64,000 nt of DNA from NCBI RefSeq assembly GCF_028898845.1, contig NZ_CP118574.1, positions 248,001 to 312,000 of the forward strand. The letters run 5' to 3'. The stretch comes from Streptomyces sp. WZ-12. Lineage in GTDB: Bacteria > Actinomycetota > Actinomycetes > Streptomycetales > Streptomycetaceae. This document shows positions 35,764-44,525 of the stretch, in pieces; positions within the stretch are counted from its first letter, which is position 1; every line of letters starts with the position of its first letter. The notes below the pieces were generated by a model. The model made no database searches. It was not told the origin of the DNA and saw only the letters and a list, made by a program, of their open reading frames with translations. Position numbers and translations under genes: made by a program.

Positions 35764-36123
35764 CCGAACGCCCACACGGATACGAGGCACGTGCGAAGGC
35801 TCTGGTGCCGCCCCCTCCAGCGGGCCGCGCCAGGGCCGTCCTCATCGCCGTATCCGTAGCCGTAGCCGTAGCCACCCGGACGTCTGGCTTCCGGCTCGTC
35901 TTTGCGCATGCCTCTCGCACGCCACGCAGCGGCCGCCGGGCTTTCTGTCGCCCGCCACCCTCGCTACTCACGCCCTGCACGCCCCACGGCGGGCAACCAC
36001 CCGCCGTGCGACGTCCTTTCCCCTCCCGCTCCGAATCGCCACGTCCGATTTCCGCCAGCCTTCGCTTCGGAAAACCGGCAGACTCAAAGAAAGCCCAGGT
36101 AACAGCACGCCCGAGGACGCGCC
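35764..36123. other. Intergenic with a short GTAGCC repeat
   Basis: 360 bp upstream of ogt. Apart from a short (CCGTAG)n run at about 35849-35874 and a final AT-richer segment expected to hold the ogt promoter, nothing is recognised. Confidence 0.4.
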
Positions 36124-36681
36124 ATGAACACTCACGACACCACCATCAGCACTTCCACCGCCCCCACTACGACCTCCTACACGACCCTCGACAGCCCTGT
36201 CGGCGAGCTGCTGCTCGTCGGTGTCGGCTCCCCCACCGCGCCCGGCGGCATCGCCCTCACCTCGCTCTCCATGCCCGAGCAGCGCACGGCCCCGACCGTT
36301 GCCTCGCACTGGCGGCGCGACGCCGCCCCGTTCGCCGAGGTCATCCGGCAGCTCCGGGCCTACTTCGACGGCCGACTGACCAAGTTCAAGCTGGAGTTCC
36401 ACACCACGGGTACGGACTTCCAGGAGCGCATCTGGCGGGCCCTGGACGACATTCCGTACGGGACCACGACCACCTACGGCCGTCTTGCCGAGGCCCTCGA
36501 CGTGCCGCGCGCCGACGTCCGCGCCCTGGGGGCCGCGATCGGGGCGAATCCGCTGCTGCTCGTACGCCCCTGCCACCGGGTGGTCGGCGCCGACGGCACC
36601 ATGCGGGGTTACGCGGCGGGCGTGGAACGCAAGACCGCGCTGCTCACCCACGAAGGCGCCCTTCAGCCCACGCTCATCTGA
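36124..36681 (+). CDS. ogt: Methylated-DNA--[protein]-cysteine S-methyltransferase
   Basis: 185 residues. The C-terminal DNA-binding/methyl-acceptor domain runs DFQERIWRALDDIPYGTTTTYGRLAEAL to the active site LLVRPCHRVVG with Cys150, then GTMRGYAAGVERKTALLTHEGA. It removes methyl groups from O6-methylguanine in a suicidal transfer. It lies 489 bp before an AlkB-type gene on the same strand, forming an alkylation-repair pair. Confidence 0.94.
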   Translation: MNTHDTTISTSTAPTTTSYTTLDSPVGELLLVGVGSPTAPGGIALTSLSMPEQRTAPTVASHWRRDAAPFAEVIRQLRAYFDGRLTKFKLEFHTTGTDFQERIWRALDDIPYGTTTTYGRLAEALDVPRADVRALGAAIGANPLLLVRPCHRVVGADGTMRGYAAGVERKTALLTHEGALQPTLI

Positions 36682-37170
36682 CCGCCATCGAGCCGCTGGC
36701 CGGCCGCCGCTCGCGGGCGCCCAGGGCGCGCCCGTCACGGCAGTCGCCCGCGGAGCCGTACCGGGCCGCCGAGCGAACTGCCGTGCCCCCTACGGCCGTT
36801 GACCGTTGACCGTCCGCCATCGGCCGGCACATGAGAGTCGGCACACCTCATGAGCCATACGAGCCGTATGAGCCGTATGAGCCGTATGAGCCGTATGAGC
36901 CGTATGAGCCGTATGAGCCAGAGGCACGCTACGTCATCGGATGATCACGGCCCTGGGCCGGAGGGTGCCCGCGGTCCGCCGGCACCGATCCCCAGTGGCC
37001 CGCCCCCGCCCCACGGCATCCGCCCCCTCCGACCCGTGGCACGCTGAAGGTAGGGACCACGAACACCCGCGGACACCTGAAAGTGGACAGGCGAGCAGCC
37101 CGCCTCCCGGAGACCTCTTCCAGGCCACCCCTCCACCTCCCCACCCACATCAAGGCAGGTCACCACGGTC
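36682..37170. other. Intergenic region between ogt and alkB containing a 9-bp repeat
   Basis: It carries the ATGAGCCGT array described separately; the rest shows no gene. The alkB promoter should lie in the last 100 bp. Confidence 0.4.
36850..36921. repeat. 9-bp tandem repeat ATGAGCCGT
   Basis: Eight units: two diverged, five perfect copies of ATGAGCCGT, one diverged. In one frame it reads (Met-Ser-Arg)n, but no ribosome site or downstream protein supports a gene. Units of this kind expand by slippage. Confidence 0.85.
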
Positions 37171-37920
37171 ATGACCACCCCATTCCCCGGCTTCGAGGAT
37201 GTCGGGCAGCTCCGCGGGCCCGGTGGACCGAGCAGCCCCGGGGGACCCCGTCGGCCCGGGACGTCGCCCGGGTCCGAAGAGCGCGCCCGTCGGGAACTGG
37301 CTCCCGGGGCGGTCCACGTCCCCGGTTGGCTCTCGCTCGCGGAGCAGCGCGAGCTGGTTACCGCCTGCCGCGGCTGGGCGCGCGGCCCGGTGCCCATCCG
37401 GCACACCAAACTCCCGCGGGGTGGCGTGATGTCCGTGCAGACCGTGTGCGTCGGATGGCACTGGCAACCGTATGCGTACAGCCGCACCGCCGATGACGTG
37501 AACGGCGCCCGGGTCGCCGAATTCCCGGACTGGATGGTGGCGTTGGGGCGGCGGGCGCTGGTCGAGGCGTATCAGGACCCCTCGGCGGGCGACGAGTACA
37601 CCCCGGACACCGCGCTGATCAACTTCTATGACAGTGCGGCCAAGTTGGGCATGCACCAGGACAAGGAAGAGCGCTCGGGTGCGCCGGTGGTCTCGCTCAG
37701 CATCGGTGACACCTGCGTCTTCAGGTTCGGCAACACGGAGACCCGTACCAAGCCTTACACCGACATCGAGTTGGCGTCGGGAGACCTGTTCGTTTTCGGC
37801 GGGCCGTCGCGGTTCGTGTACCACGGGGTACCCAAGGTGTATCCGGGGACTGGTGACCCCGCCACCGGCATCACCGCCGGCCGTCTCAACATCACCATGC
37901 GCGTCACCGGCCTCGGCTGA
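37171..37920 (+). CDS. alkB: AlkB-type 2-oxoglutarate/Fe(II) dioxygenase
   Basis: 249 residues. Core motifs: INFYDSAAKLGMHQDKEE (iron ligands His and Asp), SLSIGDTCVFRFG, FVYHGVPK (third iron ligand) and RLNITMRV (2-oxoglutarate Arg pair). It reverses N1-methyladenine and N3-methylcytosine by oxidative demethylation. The N-terminal 50 residues are Pro/Gly-rich. The ATG follows AAGGCAGG; a terminator lies at 37986-38015. Confidence 0.93.
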   Translation: MTTPFPGFEDVGQLRGPGGPSSPGGPRRPGTSPGSEERARRELAPGAVHVPGWLSLAEQRELVTACRGWARGPVPIRHTKLPRGGVMSVQTVCVGWHWQPYAYSRTADDVNGARVAEFPDWMVALGRRALVEAYQDPSAGDEYTPDTALINFYDSAAKLGMHQDKEERSGAPVVSLSIGDTCVFRFGNTETRTKPYTDIELASGDLFVFGGPSRFVYHGVPKVYPGTGDPATGITAGRLNITMRVTGLG

Positions 37921-37985
37921 TCTTCCCCACGCACCGGCCGGCTACCAAGAGCACACGGGACGCATGCGCCGGTCGAAGATGACGG

Positions 37986-38015
37986 CCCGGCCGTCCATGG
38001 TGTCGGACGGCCGGG
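37986..38015. terminator. Bidirectional hairpin terminator
   Basis: Perfect 11-bp arms CCCGGCCGTCC (37986-37996) and GGACGGCCGGG (38005-38015) with an 8-nt loop, between the convergent alkB and lipoprotein genes. Confidence 0.75.
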
Positions 38016-38021
38016 GAGTTC

Positions 38022-38717
38022 TCAGCCGTGGGTGACTCCGCAGGTGCTGAGGATGTGCTTGGACTTGGGGTCGACGTCGCGGCCGATGTACTTGCGGGTG
38101 CCGTCGACCGTGAACAGGACGGGGGCGTCCAGGGTGGGTTCGTGCAGGCCGTCGAGGCCCGCCTTGTTCAGGCACGCGTACATCGTGCGGAGTTCGGCGA
38201 GTCGGGCGGCGTCGCTCTTGTCGTCGTCGGTCTCCGGGGCCGGTAGTTCCTTGCGGCAGGGGCCCATGATGTCCTCGAACCACTTCCGGGCGAATTCGTC
38301 AGTGTAGGTGGGTCTACCGTCGCTGCCCTGGCCGGTGCCCATTTCGCGCACGTTCTTGGGGACGAGGTCTCCTTGGTTCCTTCCGGTGCCCTCTTCCACT
38401 TCGATGCCGACCTGTTGGGCCTTCTTGGCCGTGCACGACTTGAACTTGGCGTGCCACTCGTCGAACGCCTGGGCCGCTTCCTTGCTGCCCGCCTTGTACT
38501 TCTTCCCCGAACCGGCAGTGGGGGCTGCTGAGTTGGTGTTGACTTCGGGGGTCTGGAGGGAAGCGACGGTGTCCTTGCCGTTGGTGTGGTCGCCGCGGTG
38601 GGAGTCGCTACCGCATCCGGCGAGGAGCATGGCGGCGAGCCCGGCCGCCAGGGTCAGTGCGGTGGTACGGCCGAGCCCGACGCCGCCCAGGCCGCCGTCG
38701 ACGACTTGGCGCCCCAC
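38022..38717 (-). CDS. Cys-rich lipoprotein, 5' end damaged
   Basis: About 231 residues if read from the only near in-frame start, GTG 38717. A signal LTLAAGLAAMLLAGC predicts lipidation. The mature part has four Cys (KSCTAKK, MGPCRKEL, YACLNKAG, STCGVTHG) in the style of the efflux-operon lipoprotein at 4454-5086. No ribosome site precedes GTG 38717, which lies inside the kinase remnant. The natural start codon was probably lost at the junction near 38,690. Confidence 0.6.
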   Translation of the reverse strand: MGRQVVDGGLGGVGLGRTTALTLAAGLAAMLLAGCGSDSHRGDHTNGKDTVASLQTPEVNTNSAAPTAGSGKKYKAGSKEAAQAFDEWHAKFKSCTAKKAQQVGIEVEEGTGRNQGDLVPKNVREMGTGQGSDGRPTYTDEFARKWFEDIMGPCRKELPAPETDDDKSDAARLAELRTMYACLNKAGLDGLHEPTLDAPVLFTVDGTRKYIGRDVDPKSKHILSTCGVTHG

Positions 38718-39648
38718 CTGTGGACCGGAGTCCCCCTCGCCGCCCTCGTCGTGGCCGCGGCGTCGTACCTCTCCACCCGGCGGGCGCTGCGTCCCGTCGA
38801 GGCCATCCGCACCATCCGCTCCCAACTCGCGGAGATCGGCGAACGGCGCCTGGACCGGCGGGTCCCGGTCCCCCGCGCCCGGGACGAGATCTCCCGGATG
38901 ACTCACCACCAACGAAACCCTCGACCCGCTGGAACACGCCGCCGCACAACAGCAACGCTTCGTCGCCGACGCCGCACACGAACTCCGCAGCCCCCTCACG
39001 GCGTTGCGCACCCAGTTGGAGATCTCCCTCGCCCATCCCCACACCACCGACTGGCCCGACGCCACCCGGCAGTCCCTGGCAGCCACCCGCCGCCTGCAAG
39101 AACTCGCCGACGACCTGCTCTTCCTCGCCCGCCCCGACCGCGACCGGGAACGGACCGCCCTGGTCGACATCGCCAGCCTGGCCCGGGAACTGGCAACGGA
39201 GCTCCGAACCGGACGCCCACCCGCTCCCACCCTCACCGTCCACGCCCCACCGACCGCCCCCGTACACGGCAACGCCCTCCAACTGGCCCGGCTCCTGCGC
39301 AACCTCCTCAACAACGCGGTACGCCACGCCCATACGACCGTCACCGTGACCGTCGAGGCCCTCGACGCGGCCGGCACCACCGACGGAACGCTCCGCATCC
39401 GCGTCCACAACGACGGCTCCCCTCTCGCCCCGGCCGACCGTGAGCGGATCTTCGAACGCTTCACCCGGCTCGACGAAGCCCGCAGCCGCGACGCGGGCGG
39501 CAGCGGCCCCGGCCTGGCCCTCGCCCGCGAGATCGCCACCCGTCACAACGGCCGCCTCTACGTCGAACCCACCGCCAGCGGCGCCACGTTCACCGCAGGG
39601 CTCCCTGGCACCCCGCACTTCCCCGCGCCGTCAGCTGTCGGCATGTGA
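38670..39648 (+). pseudogene. Broken sensor histidine kinase
   Basis: The reading begins abruptly with the end of a sensor loop and TM2 (TGVPLALVVAAASYL-like) and HAMP (RRALRPVEAIRTIRSQLAEI), so the start, TM1 and most of the sensor are missing. After DEISRMT the frame shifts at about 38,900-38,905 into the kinase core: RFVADAAHELRSPLTAL, NLLNNAVRHAH and GGSGPGLALA (Pro where Leu is usual). The 5' loss and frameshift make it non-functional as one protein. Confidence 0.8.
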
Positions 39649-39875
39649 CCTCTGACGGGACAGGCGCCACTGCAGCGGGAAGACACACCATGGTGCGCGA
39701 CCAGGCAACCGCGCCTCGGGCCTGTCCGACGAGTCGCGCGGCCTGGCATCGGGCGGGGCGCCCCTTTCGCACAGCGAGTGGAGTTGGCCGAAGCGGTACC
39801 TGCCGAAGAACCCGAGAGCCGGGTCCCGCTTCCGAGCACTTTGCGTTCGGCGAAGAATGTTGCAAGGTTGGCGTC

Positions 39876-40511
39876 ATGACAGCGAGTCAAGGCTTCGCAA
39901 AAGAGCCTCGAACCCTCACTCCCCACGAGTACGAGCAGGCGTACGCACGACTTACTGCCGTCGCCCTCCGCTACGGCGCCCAGTTCGACGCGCATGCCGC
40001 CCATGACGCTTTGACCGAAGCCTTGGCCGCCATCGGCGTTGCGGCCCCGCCCCCTCAACCCACGTCGGAGAGCAGCGCTGCGGGACGGACGGCTGGCGGC
40101 GTGATGTGGCTTCTCAGCGATGACGAGGGCGCCCGGCACGGGGGGTTCGTCCTCGGCCGCCTTGCTGATGACTCAACCTCCGCCCTCGCACCGGGACAGG
40201 CCCAACGCGAGCGCCAGTTCACCGACGACTCCACCGCCTACGGCGGCACGTGGCTCGGTCCCGAGCTTGGTGTCCCGTCCGAACAGCCGCTGGCCCTCGT
40301 TCCCGGATGTGCGTGCGGGTGGCGCGGTCCTGACCTCCCCTACGATCCCGCCGGCGGGGTCTGCGGCAACGGGACGTGCTACGACGGGCAATCCGTCGAC
40401 GCGCACCGGCTGTGGAAGGCGCACGCGCAGGCTGCACTGTCCACTGACACCCCGCAGGAGCGCAACAGCCGCCTCTGCGCAGTCACCGCACCGGCGCGAA
40501 CTCAACGATGA
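39876..40511 (+). CDS. Hypothetical protein with Cys-rich patch
   Basis: 211 residues from ATG 39876 (AAGG 9 nt upstream). A helical N-terminal half (EYEQAYARLTAVALRYGAQF) is followed by a central region and a patch GCACGWRGPDLPY ... VCGNGTCYDG that could bind a metal. There is no signal or membrane segment. Family not recognised; normal codon usage supports a real gene. Confidence 0.6.
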   Translation: MTASQGFAKEPRTLTPHEYEQAYARLTAVALRYGAQFDAHAAHDALTEALAAIGVAAPPPQPTSESSAAGRTAGGVMWLLSDDEGARHGGFVLGRLADDSTSALAPGQAQRERQFTDDSTAYGGTWLGPELGVPSEQPLALVPGCACGWRGPDLPYDPAGGVCGNGTCYDGQSVDAHRLWKAHAQAALSTDTPQERNSRLCAVTAPARTQR

Positions 40512-40691
40512 ACGCTGCCCCAGTCCGCTCCGGCTGCCATCTCCACGTTGACCGCGCCGTGGCGCCGGGCGCATCGGGTGGCGCAGCACACGGAGTTGCG
40601 TCGCAACAACCTTCAGAGGCCCGTTGTCCGGAGCCGCAGCACGTCGGCAGCGGCACCGGCCACGCGCCCCAGCTCTGACCGTCCGACCGCA

Positions 40692-40734
40692 GCACCAGCG
40701 AGTGCGCGGACCGTCGCCTTGCGCTCGCTGGTGC
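40692..40734. terminator. Long-loop hairpin between convergent genes
   Basis: Perfect 11-bp arms GCACCAGCGAG (40692-40702) and CTCGCTGGTGC (40724-40734), with further pairing inside, between the hypothetical and cupin genes. Confidence 0.55.
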
Positions 40735-40756
40735 CGGTGCCTGTCCGGTGTGTTGG

Positions 40757-41089
40757 TCAGCCGGTCTTGGCGACGGTGAGGAGCACCGCTGAGTTCTCGA
40801 TCGCGTCGAGACTGTGGCGAACCGGGGGGATGACGAGCAGATCGCCGGCCCGCCCCTCCCAGGAGGTGTCGCCCTCGGTGAGCCGCACATGTCCGTGCAG
40901 CACAAGAAGAGTTGCGTCCCCGGGGCTGTCGTGCTCTGCAAGGCCGGAACCGGCGGTCAACGCCAGGACGGTCTGACGCAGTCCGCGCTCGTGACCGGCG
41001 TAGACGGTTGCCGCACTGCGTCCGGAAGTGGCACCTGCCGCGCGTTCCAGGTGCTCGCGCGCCTGCTCGTCCAGGGAGATTGTCTGCAT
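40757..41089 (-). CDS. Small cupin-fold protein
   Basis: 110 residues from ATG 41089; an in-frame GTG at 41107 would add six. A single cupin barrel: SGLAEHDSPGDATLLVLHGHV, then GDLLVIPPVRHSLDAIENSAVLLTV. Metal-binding His residues are partly present. Function unknown; often sensors or small isomerases. Divergent from the GntR gene at 41320. Confidence 0.75.
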   Translation of the reverse strand: MQTISLDEQAREHLERAAGATSGRSAATVYAGHERGLRQTVLALTAGSGLAEHDSPGDATLLVLHGHVRLTEGDTSWEGRAGDLLVIPPVRHSLDAIENSAVLLTVAKTG

Positions 41090-41273
41090 CGTGCCAGTAT
41101 CCGACACGGCATACGACCCTCCAAACCCAGGCCCGGATCCGTAGTTGGACCGTAACCGTCGAACTGCTGCGGGGGGTGCTTCACGGGAGGAGCCCTCGGC
41201 CAGCGCGCCCGACCGGGCAGCTGTCCCCCGACTCCATCCCCTCTTGCTCGAACGCCGTTCTCACCACTCTCGA

Positions 41274-41299
41274 AATTGATATAGTCAATTGGTCAATTG
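41274..41299 (+). promoter_or_regulatory. AT-rich operator-like repeats before the GntR gene
   Basis: ATTGA-TATAG-TCAAT (41275-41289) is a perfect 5-bp dyad, directly followed by a second CAATTG so that CAATTGGTCAATTG repeats the half-site. It lies 21-45 bp before the GntR ATG and is far more AT-rich than its surroundings, fitting an autoregulatory GntR/FadR site. Confidence 0.5.
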
Positions 41300-41319
41300 C
41301 GTTGGCGGGAGGCTGAGTT

Positions 41320-42021
41320 ATGTCATCCGGCACGGTGGGAGACGAGGGTCAGGCGCGGCCGCCAGGCGGCCTCTCCGAGCGGCTGGCCGCCGGCTTGCTC
41401 GACCTGATCGCGGAGCGGGGGCTCGCGCCCGGCGACAACCTGCCGACCGTGCGGGCCCTGGCCGAAAAGTTCGGCGTGACCCCACCCACTATCCGGGAAG
41501 CCCTCCGCAGGCTCCAGGCGACCGACGCCGTCCAACTCCGGCACGGCTCCGGCATCTTCGTCGGCCCCGGGCTGCGCCGGACGCTGCTGCCCAATCCGCA
41601 CTCCATGCCCCTCCGCAACGAGCAGATCCTCCAGCTGGTCGAGGCACGGCTCACGATCGAACCAGGCATCGCCGCGCTCGCCGCCCAGCACCGCACCGAC
41701 GACCAGTTGGCGCGACTGGAGATCACCGTGGAGATCGCCACACGGCCGTGCGTGCCCCGGACCGGCCCGCGCAACTTCCATCGCGAACTGGCCGGTTGCT
41801 CCGGCAATCCCATGCTGTTCGACGTCATCGACTCGCTGCTCGCGGTGCGAAGCCGAGAACAGCGATCCCTGCGGCGGCTCGTCCGGGACCGTCCCCGCGA
41901 CCGCGACCAGCACCGGGCGATCTTCGAGGCGGTGCGGGACCAGGATCCCACCACCGCCGAAGAACTCACCGGACAGCACCTGCGTGAACTGCGTGACAGC
42001 ACCGCGGCGTTGCTGGGTTGA
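41320..42021 (+). CDS. GntR/FadR-family regulator
   Basis: 233 residues. N-terminal winged helix: LIAERGLAPGDNLPTVRALAEKFGVTPPTIREALRRLQA ... LRHGSGIFV. The C-terminal FCD ligand domain has NFHRELA, DQHRAIFEAV and GQHLRELR histidines for metal binding. Around residue 140 it appears a few helical turns shorter than usual. It probably controls itself and the adjacent esterase gene, 81 bp downstream, or the divergent cupin. Confidence 0.88.
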   Translation: MSSGTVGDEGQARPPGGLSERLAAGLLDLIAERGLAPGDNLPTVRALAEKFGVTPPTIREALRRLQATDAVQLRHGSGIFVGPGLRRTLLPNPHSMPLRNEQILQLVEARLTIEPGIAALAAQHRTDDQLARLEITVEIATRPCVPRTGPRNFHRELAGCSGNPMLFDVIDSLLAVRSREQRSLRRLVRDRPRDRDQHRAIFEAVRDQDPTTAEELTGQHLRELRDSTAALLG

Positions 42022-42102
42022 TGGGTTGATGAGTTGATGGGTTTTTTGGTGGGGCGCAACAAGAGCCACCCAACGAGCGCGATCCGAGGGAGACGAGCAC
42101 TC

Positions 42103-43134
42103 ATGCGAATTCGCTTGCGACAGGGTACGCGTCGGCGCCTGCACCGCCGGTCGGCGACCTGCCTGGCCGTCGGGCTCGCCGCCGCACTGGCGGCGGGTTC
42201 GCTGACAGCGTGTTCATCCGCTCGCACCACAACCACCGCGACAACCACAACCATGGCTACGGCCGCGGGCCGATCCGCCTCGGTCGGGCCGGCCGACGGT
42301 GGGTCGGCGTGCACGGGCGCGGCGAACTCCTCCACTACGCGAACCATGAACGTCGGCGGGCAGTCCCGTACGTTCATCGAGCACCTGCCGGCCGACTTCT
42401 CGCCCCGGACGAGGAAACCCGCGGTCATCGCCTTCCACGGGCGCGGCGAGACCGACAGCCGATTCGCGGCGTATGCGCGGCTCGACGACGCCGACGCCAT
42501 CGTGCTCTACGCCCAGGGCCTCAACGGCAAGGACGGAAAGCCGTCTTGGGAGGCCAGCCCCTACCTCGGTGCCTGGGCGCACGACTACGCGTTCGCCACC
42601 GACTTGGTGCGTTGGCTGGCACAGTCGCCGTGCGTCGACGCCACTCGTATCGGCATGACCGGCAAGTCGGACGGTGCCGGGTTCGCCGCGTCGGCGGCAT
42701 GTCGCATCGGTGGAGTCGCGGCGGTCGCGACCCTCTCCGCGGCGTTCTACCAGGACTACAACCACTGCACCGCCGGCGGGCGCCCCCTCCCGGTCCTCAA
42801 CATGCACGGCACCGCCGACCCGGTCATCCCCTACGACGGAAAACCGGCCCGCAGGCTGTACTCGACCGATGACTGGATCCAACTGTGGCGCCAGCGTGAC
42901 CGGTGCACGGGACGAGCCACCGATCGCAGGCTCGCGCCCGATGTCGTCCAGACCACGTGGTCGGGCTGCGCCAGCGGGAACACCGTCGTCAACTACCGCA
43001 TCATCGGCGGCGGACACACCTGGCCGGGTGCCACCAAGCCCAGCGGCCCCGGCGGCACGACCCACTCGGTCAACGCCGCGCAGACCGTGATGGCGTTCTT
43101 CGCCGCTCATCCCCTCCCGCGTACGCATCCATGA
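42103..43134 (+). CDS. Lipoprotein esterase of the LpqC/PHB depolymerase type
   Basis: 343 residues from ATG 42103 (GAGGGAG upstream). The lipobox LTACS gives Cys near residue 36, then a Thr-rich linker. The alpha/beta-hydrolase fold begins TFIEHLPADFSPRTRKPAVIAFHG. Nucleophile elbow GKSDGAG, acid near MHGTADPVIPYDG, His in GGGHTWPG. Relatives hydrolyse polyesters, feruloyl or acetyl-xylan esters outside the cell. Confidence 0.85.
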   Translation: MRIRLRQGTRRRLHRRSATCLAVGLAAALAAGSLTACSSARTTTTATTTTMATAAGRSASVGPADGGSACTGAANSSTTRTMNVGGQSRTFIEHLPADFSPRTRKPAVIAFHGRGETDSRFAAYARLDDADAIVLYAQGLNGKDGKPSWEASPYLGAWAHDYAFATDLVRWLAQSPCVDATRIGMTGKSDGAGFAASAACRIGGVAAVATLSAAFYQDYNHCTAGGRPLPVLNMHGTADPVIPYDGKPARRLYSTDDWIQLWRQRDRCTGRATDRRLAPDVVQTTWSGCASGNTVVNYRIIGGGHTWPGATKPSGPGGTTHSVNAAQTVMAFFAAHPLPRTHP

Positions 43135-43189
43135 CCAGGCGGAGGTGCCCCCAACGAGGCGGTGGCCCGGCATTCTTGCTGGTTACTGG

Positions 43190-43603
43190 TTACTGGCTGC
43201 GGCGGCGCGAGCCGTTGTACTGCTGGTCGGTGACCAACTCGGCCCACAGCGTTTCGGGGGAGTCGTCCTCGGTGCCTTCCCACATGGCGAGGTGTGCCAT
43301 GAAGCGGTCGGGGGTGGCGCCGTGCCAGTGTTCCTCGCCGGGCGGGCAGCTGATGGTCTCGCCTGGGTGAGCTTCCAGGATGACGCCGTCCCGCGTGCCG
43401 ATCAGGGCGATGCCTGAAGTGACGTGGAGGGTCTGTCCGACGGCGTGGGAGTGCCAGTGGGTGCGGGCGCCCGGGGAGAAGCGGACGAGGTTGACGCGCA
43501 TCCGGGAGGGTTCCCGGCCGGCGACGATGACGTCCCACCACACGTCCCCGGTGAACCAATCGGCCGGCGCCTTGCCGGTGGGCTGCTGCCTGACGAATTC
43601 CAT
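43190..43603 (-). CDS. Cupin-domain protein
   Basis: 137 residues from ATG 43603 after GAGAGGA. The metal-binding first motif is ARTHWHSHAVGQTLHVTSG (four histidines with the downstream EEHWHG); the second motif is PGETISCPPGEEHWHGATPD. This resembles the cupins acting as (R)-mandelonitrile lyases or quinone-modifying enzymes. Divergent from the TetR gene; regulation by the same repressor is possible. Confidence 0.85.
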   Translation of the reverse strand: MEFVRQQPTGKAPADWFTGDVWWDVIVAGREPSRMRVNLVRFSPGARTHWHSHAVGQTLHVTSGIALIGTRDGVILEAHPGETISCPPGEEHWHGATPDRFMAHLAMWEGTEDDSPETLWAELVTDQQYNGSRRRSQ

Positions 43604-43871
43604 GGTGGTCCTCTCAGTGCTGCGCTTGATGAACGCTCGTGAATCGGGTCCTTCTGAATCGCGTGCTCGTGAATCGGGTGCCTGTGTTGTCGATGTCTTG
43701 TTGCAGATGCCTGTGGTTCCGATGCCTGTGGTTCCGATGGTCCCTCGCGGGTGGGGTTGGTGCGCTGCGTCGCGACCGGGGCCGTGTGGGCCGTTTCCTG
43801 TGTTCGGGGGCAAGGGGGGCAAGCGCTGCGCTGCCGCGCCACGTAGTGGTCGCGGCAGCCCCTCGGCGCTA
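43604..43871. other. Divergent intergenic region with short repeats
   Basis: This gap before the TetR operator holds two copies of the 15-bp unit ATGCCTGTGGTTCCG (about 43708-43737) and three GAATCGSGT-like words near 43640-43680. The cupin promoter should lie here. Confidence 0.4.
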
Positions 43872-43897
43872 TATTAGGTAGGTCTGTCTACCTAATA
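43872..43897 (+). promoter_or_regulatory. TetR operator
   Basis: TATTAGGTAG-GTCTGT-CTACCTAATA, perfect 10-bp arms with a 6-bp spacer, 16 bp upstream of the TetR ATG. It is AT-rich and of the size bound by TetR dimers. The internal TAGGTAGGTCTGTCTACCTA also reads as overlapping half-sites. Confidence 0.75.
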
Positions 43898-43913
43898 GGG
43901 AAGGTGAGGTTCG

Positions 43914-44525
43914 ATGAGCGAAGCAGGCACCGCGGCCAGGCAACCGCCCGGCAGGCGGCGCGGAGCCGCGCGCGAGCGGCTGCTCGCCGCCGCGGCACGC
44001 CGCTTCTACGCCGACGGCGTGTCGGCCACAGGCATCGACACCATCACCGCCGAGGCCGGCGTGGCGAAGATGAGCCTCTACAACAACTTCTCCTCCAAGG
44101 CCGACCTGGTGTGGGCCTACCTCGACGAGCGGCACGAGGAGTGGTTGGGCCTCTACCGTCGGCGCCTGGCACAGGCCAGCGACCCCCGCGGCCGTGTCCT
44201 GGCCGTCTTCGACGCGTACGCCGACCACGCCGCCTTCGCCTACGAGCACGGCTTCCGCGGGTGCGGCCTGCTCAACGCGGCGGCCGAACTCCCGGCCGGC
44301 GACGCGGGGCGGGCCCTCGTCCGCCAACACAAGGAGGACGTCGAGTCCCTGCTCGCCGGACACGTCGAAGAGCTGCTGCCTGGCAGGCGCGCGGAGGCCC
44401 ACAAGGTGGCGGAGCACCTGGCGTTCCTGTTGGAAGGCGCGATGGCCCGGGCCGGACTGGAAGGCGCGGGCACGCGCCTGGAACACGCCCGGACCATGGC
44501 GGCCGACCTGCTGGACCGATGGTGA
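43914..44525 (+). CDS. TetR-family repressor
   Basis: 203 residues. Helix-turn-helix: RERLLAAAARRFYADGVSAT, GIDTITAEAGVAKMSLYNNF, with the TetR_C-like region following (DPRGRVLAVFDAYADHAAFAYEHGFRGCGLLNAAAEL). It controls its own operon through the palindrome just upstream. The stop overlaps the exporter start by 7 bp. Confidence 0.92.
   Translation: MSEAGTAARQPPGRRRGAARERLLAAAARRFYADGVSATGIDTITAEAGVAKMSLYNNFSSKADLVWAYLDERHEEWLGLYRRRLAQASDPRGRVLAVFDAYADHAAFAYEHGFRGCGLLNAAAELPAGDAGRALVRQHKEDVESLLAGHVEELLPGRRAEAHKVAEHLAFLLEGAMARAGLEGAGTRLEHARTMAADLLDRW

Noticed and set aside
36850..37047. ORF starting with (Met-Ser-Arg) repeats
   Set aside because: No ribosome site, no folded region after the repeat, and the frame simply reads a 9-bp microsatellite.
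41823..42060. GTTGATGG direct repeats with T-tract after the GntR gene (42016-42047) as a terminator
   Set aside because: The repeats are direct, not inverted, and no stem forms; the T run alone is not sufficient.
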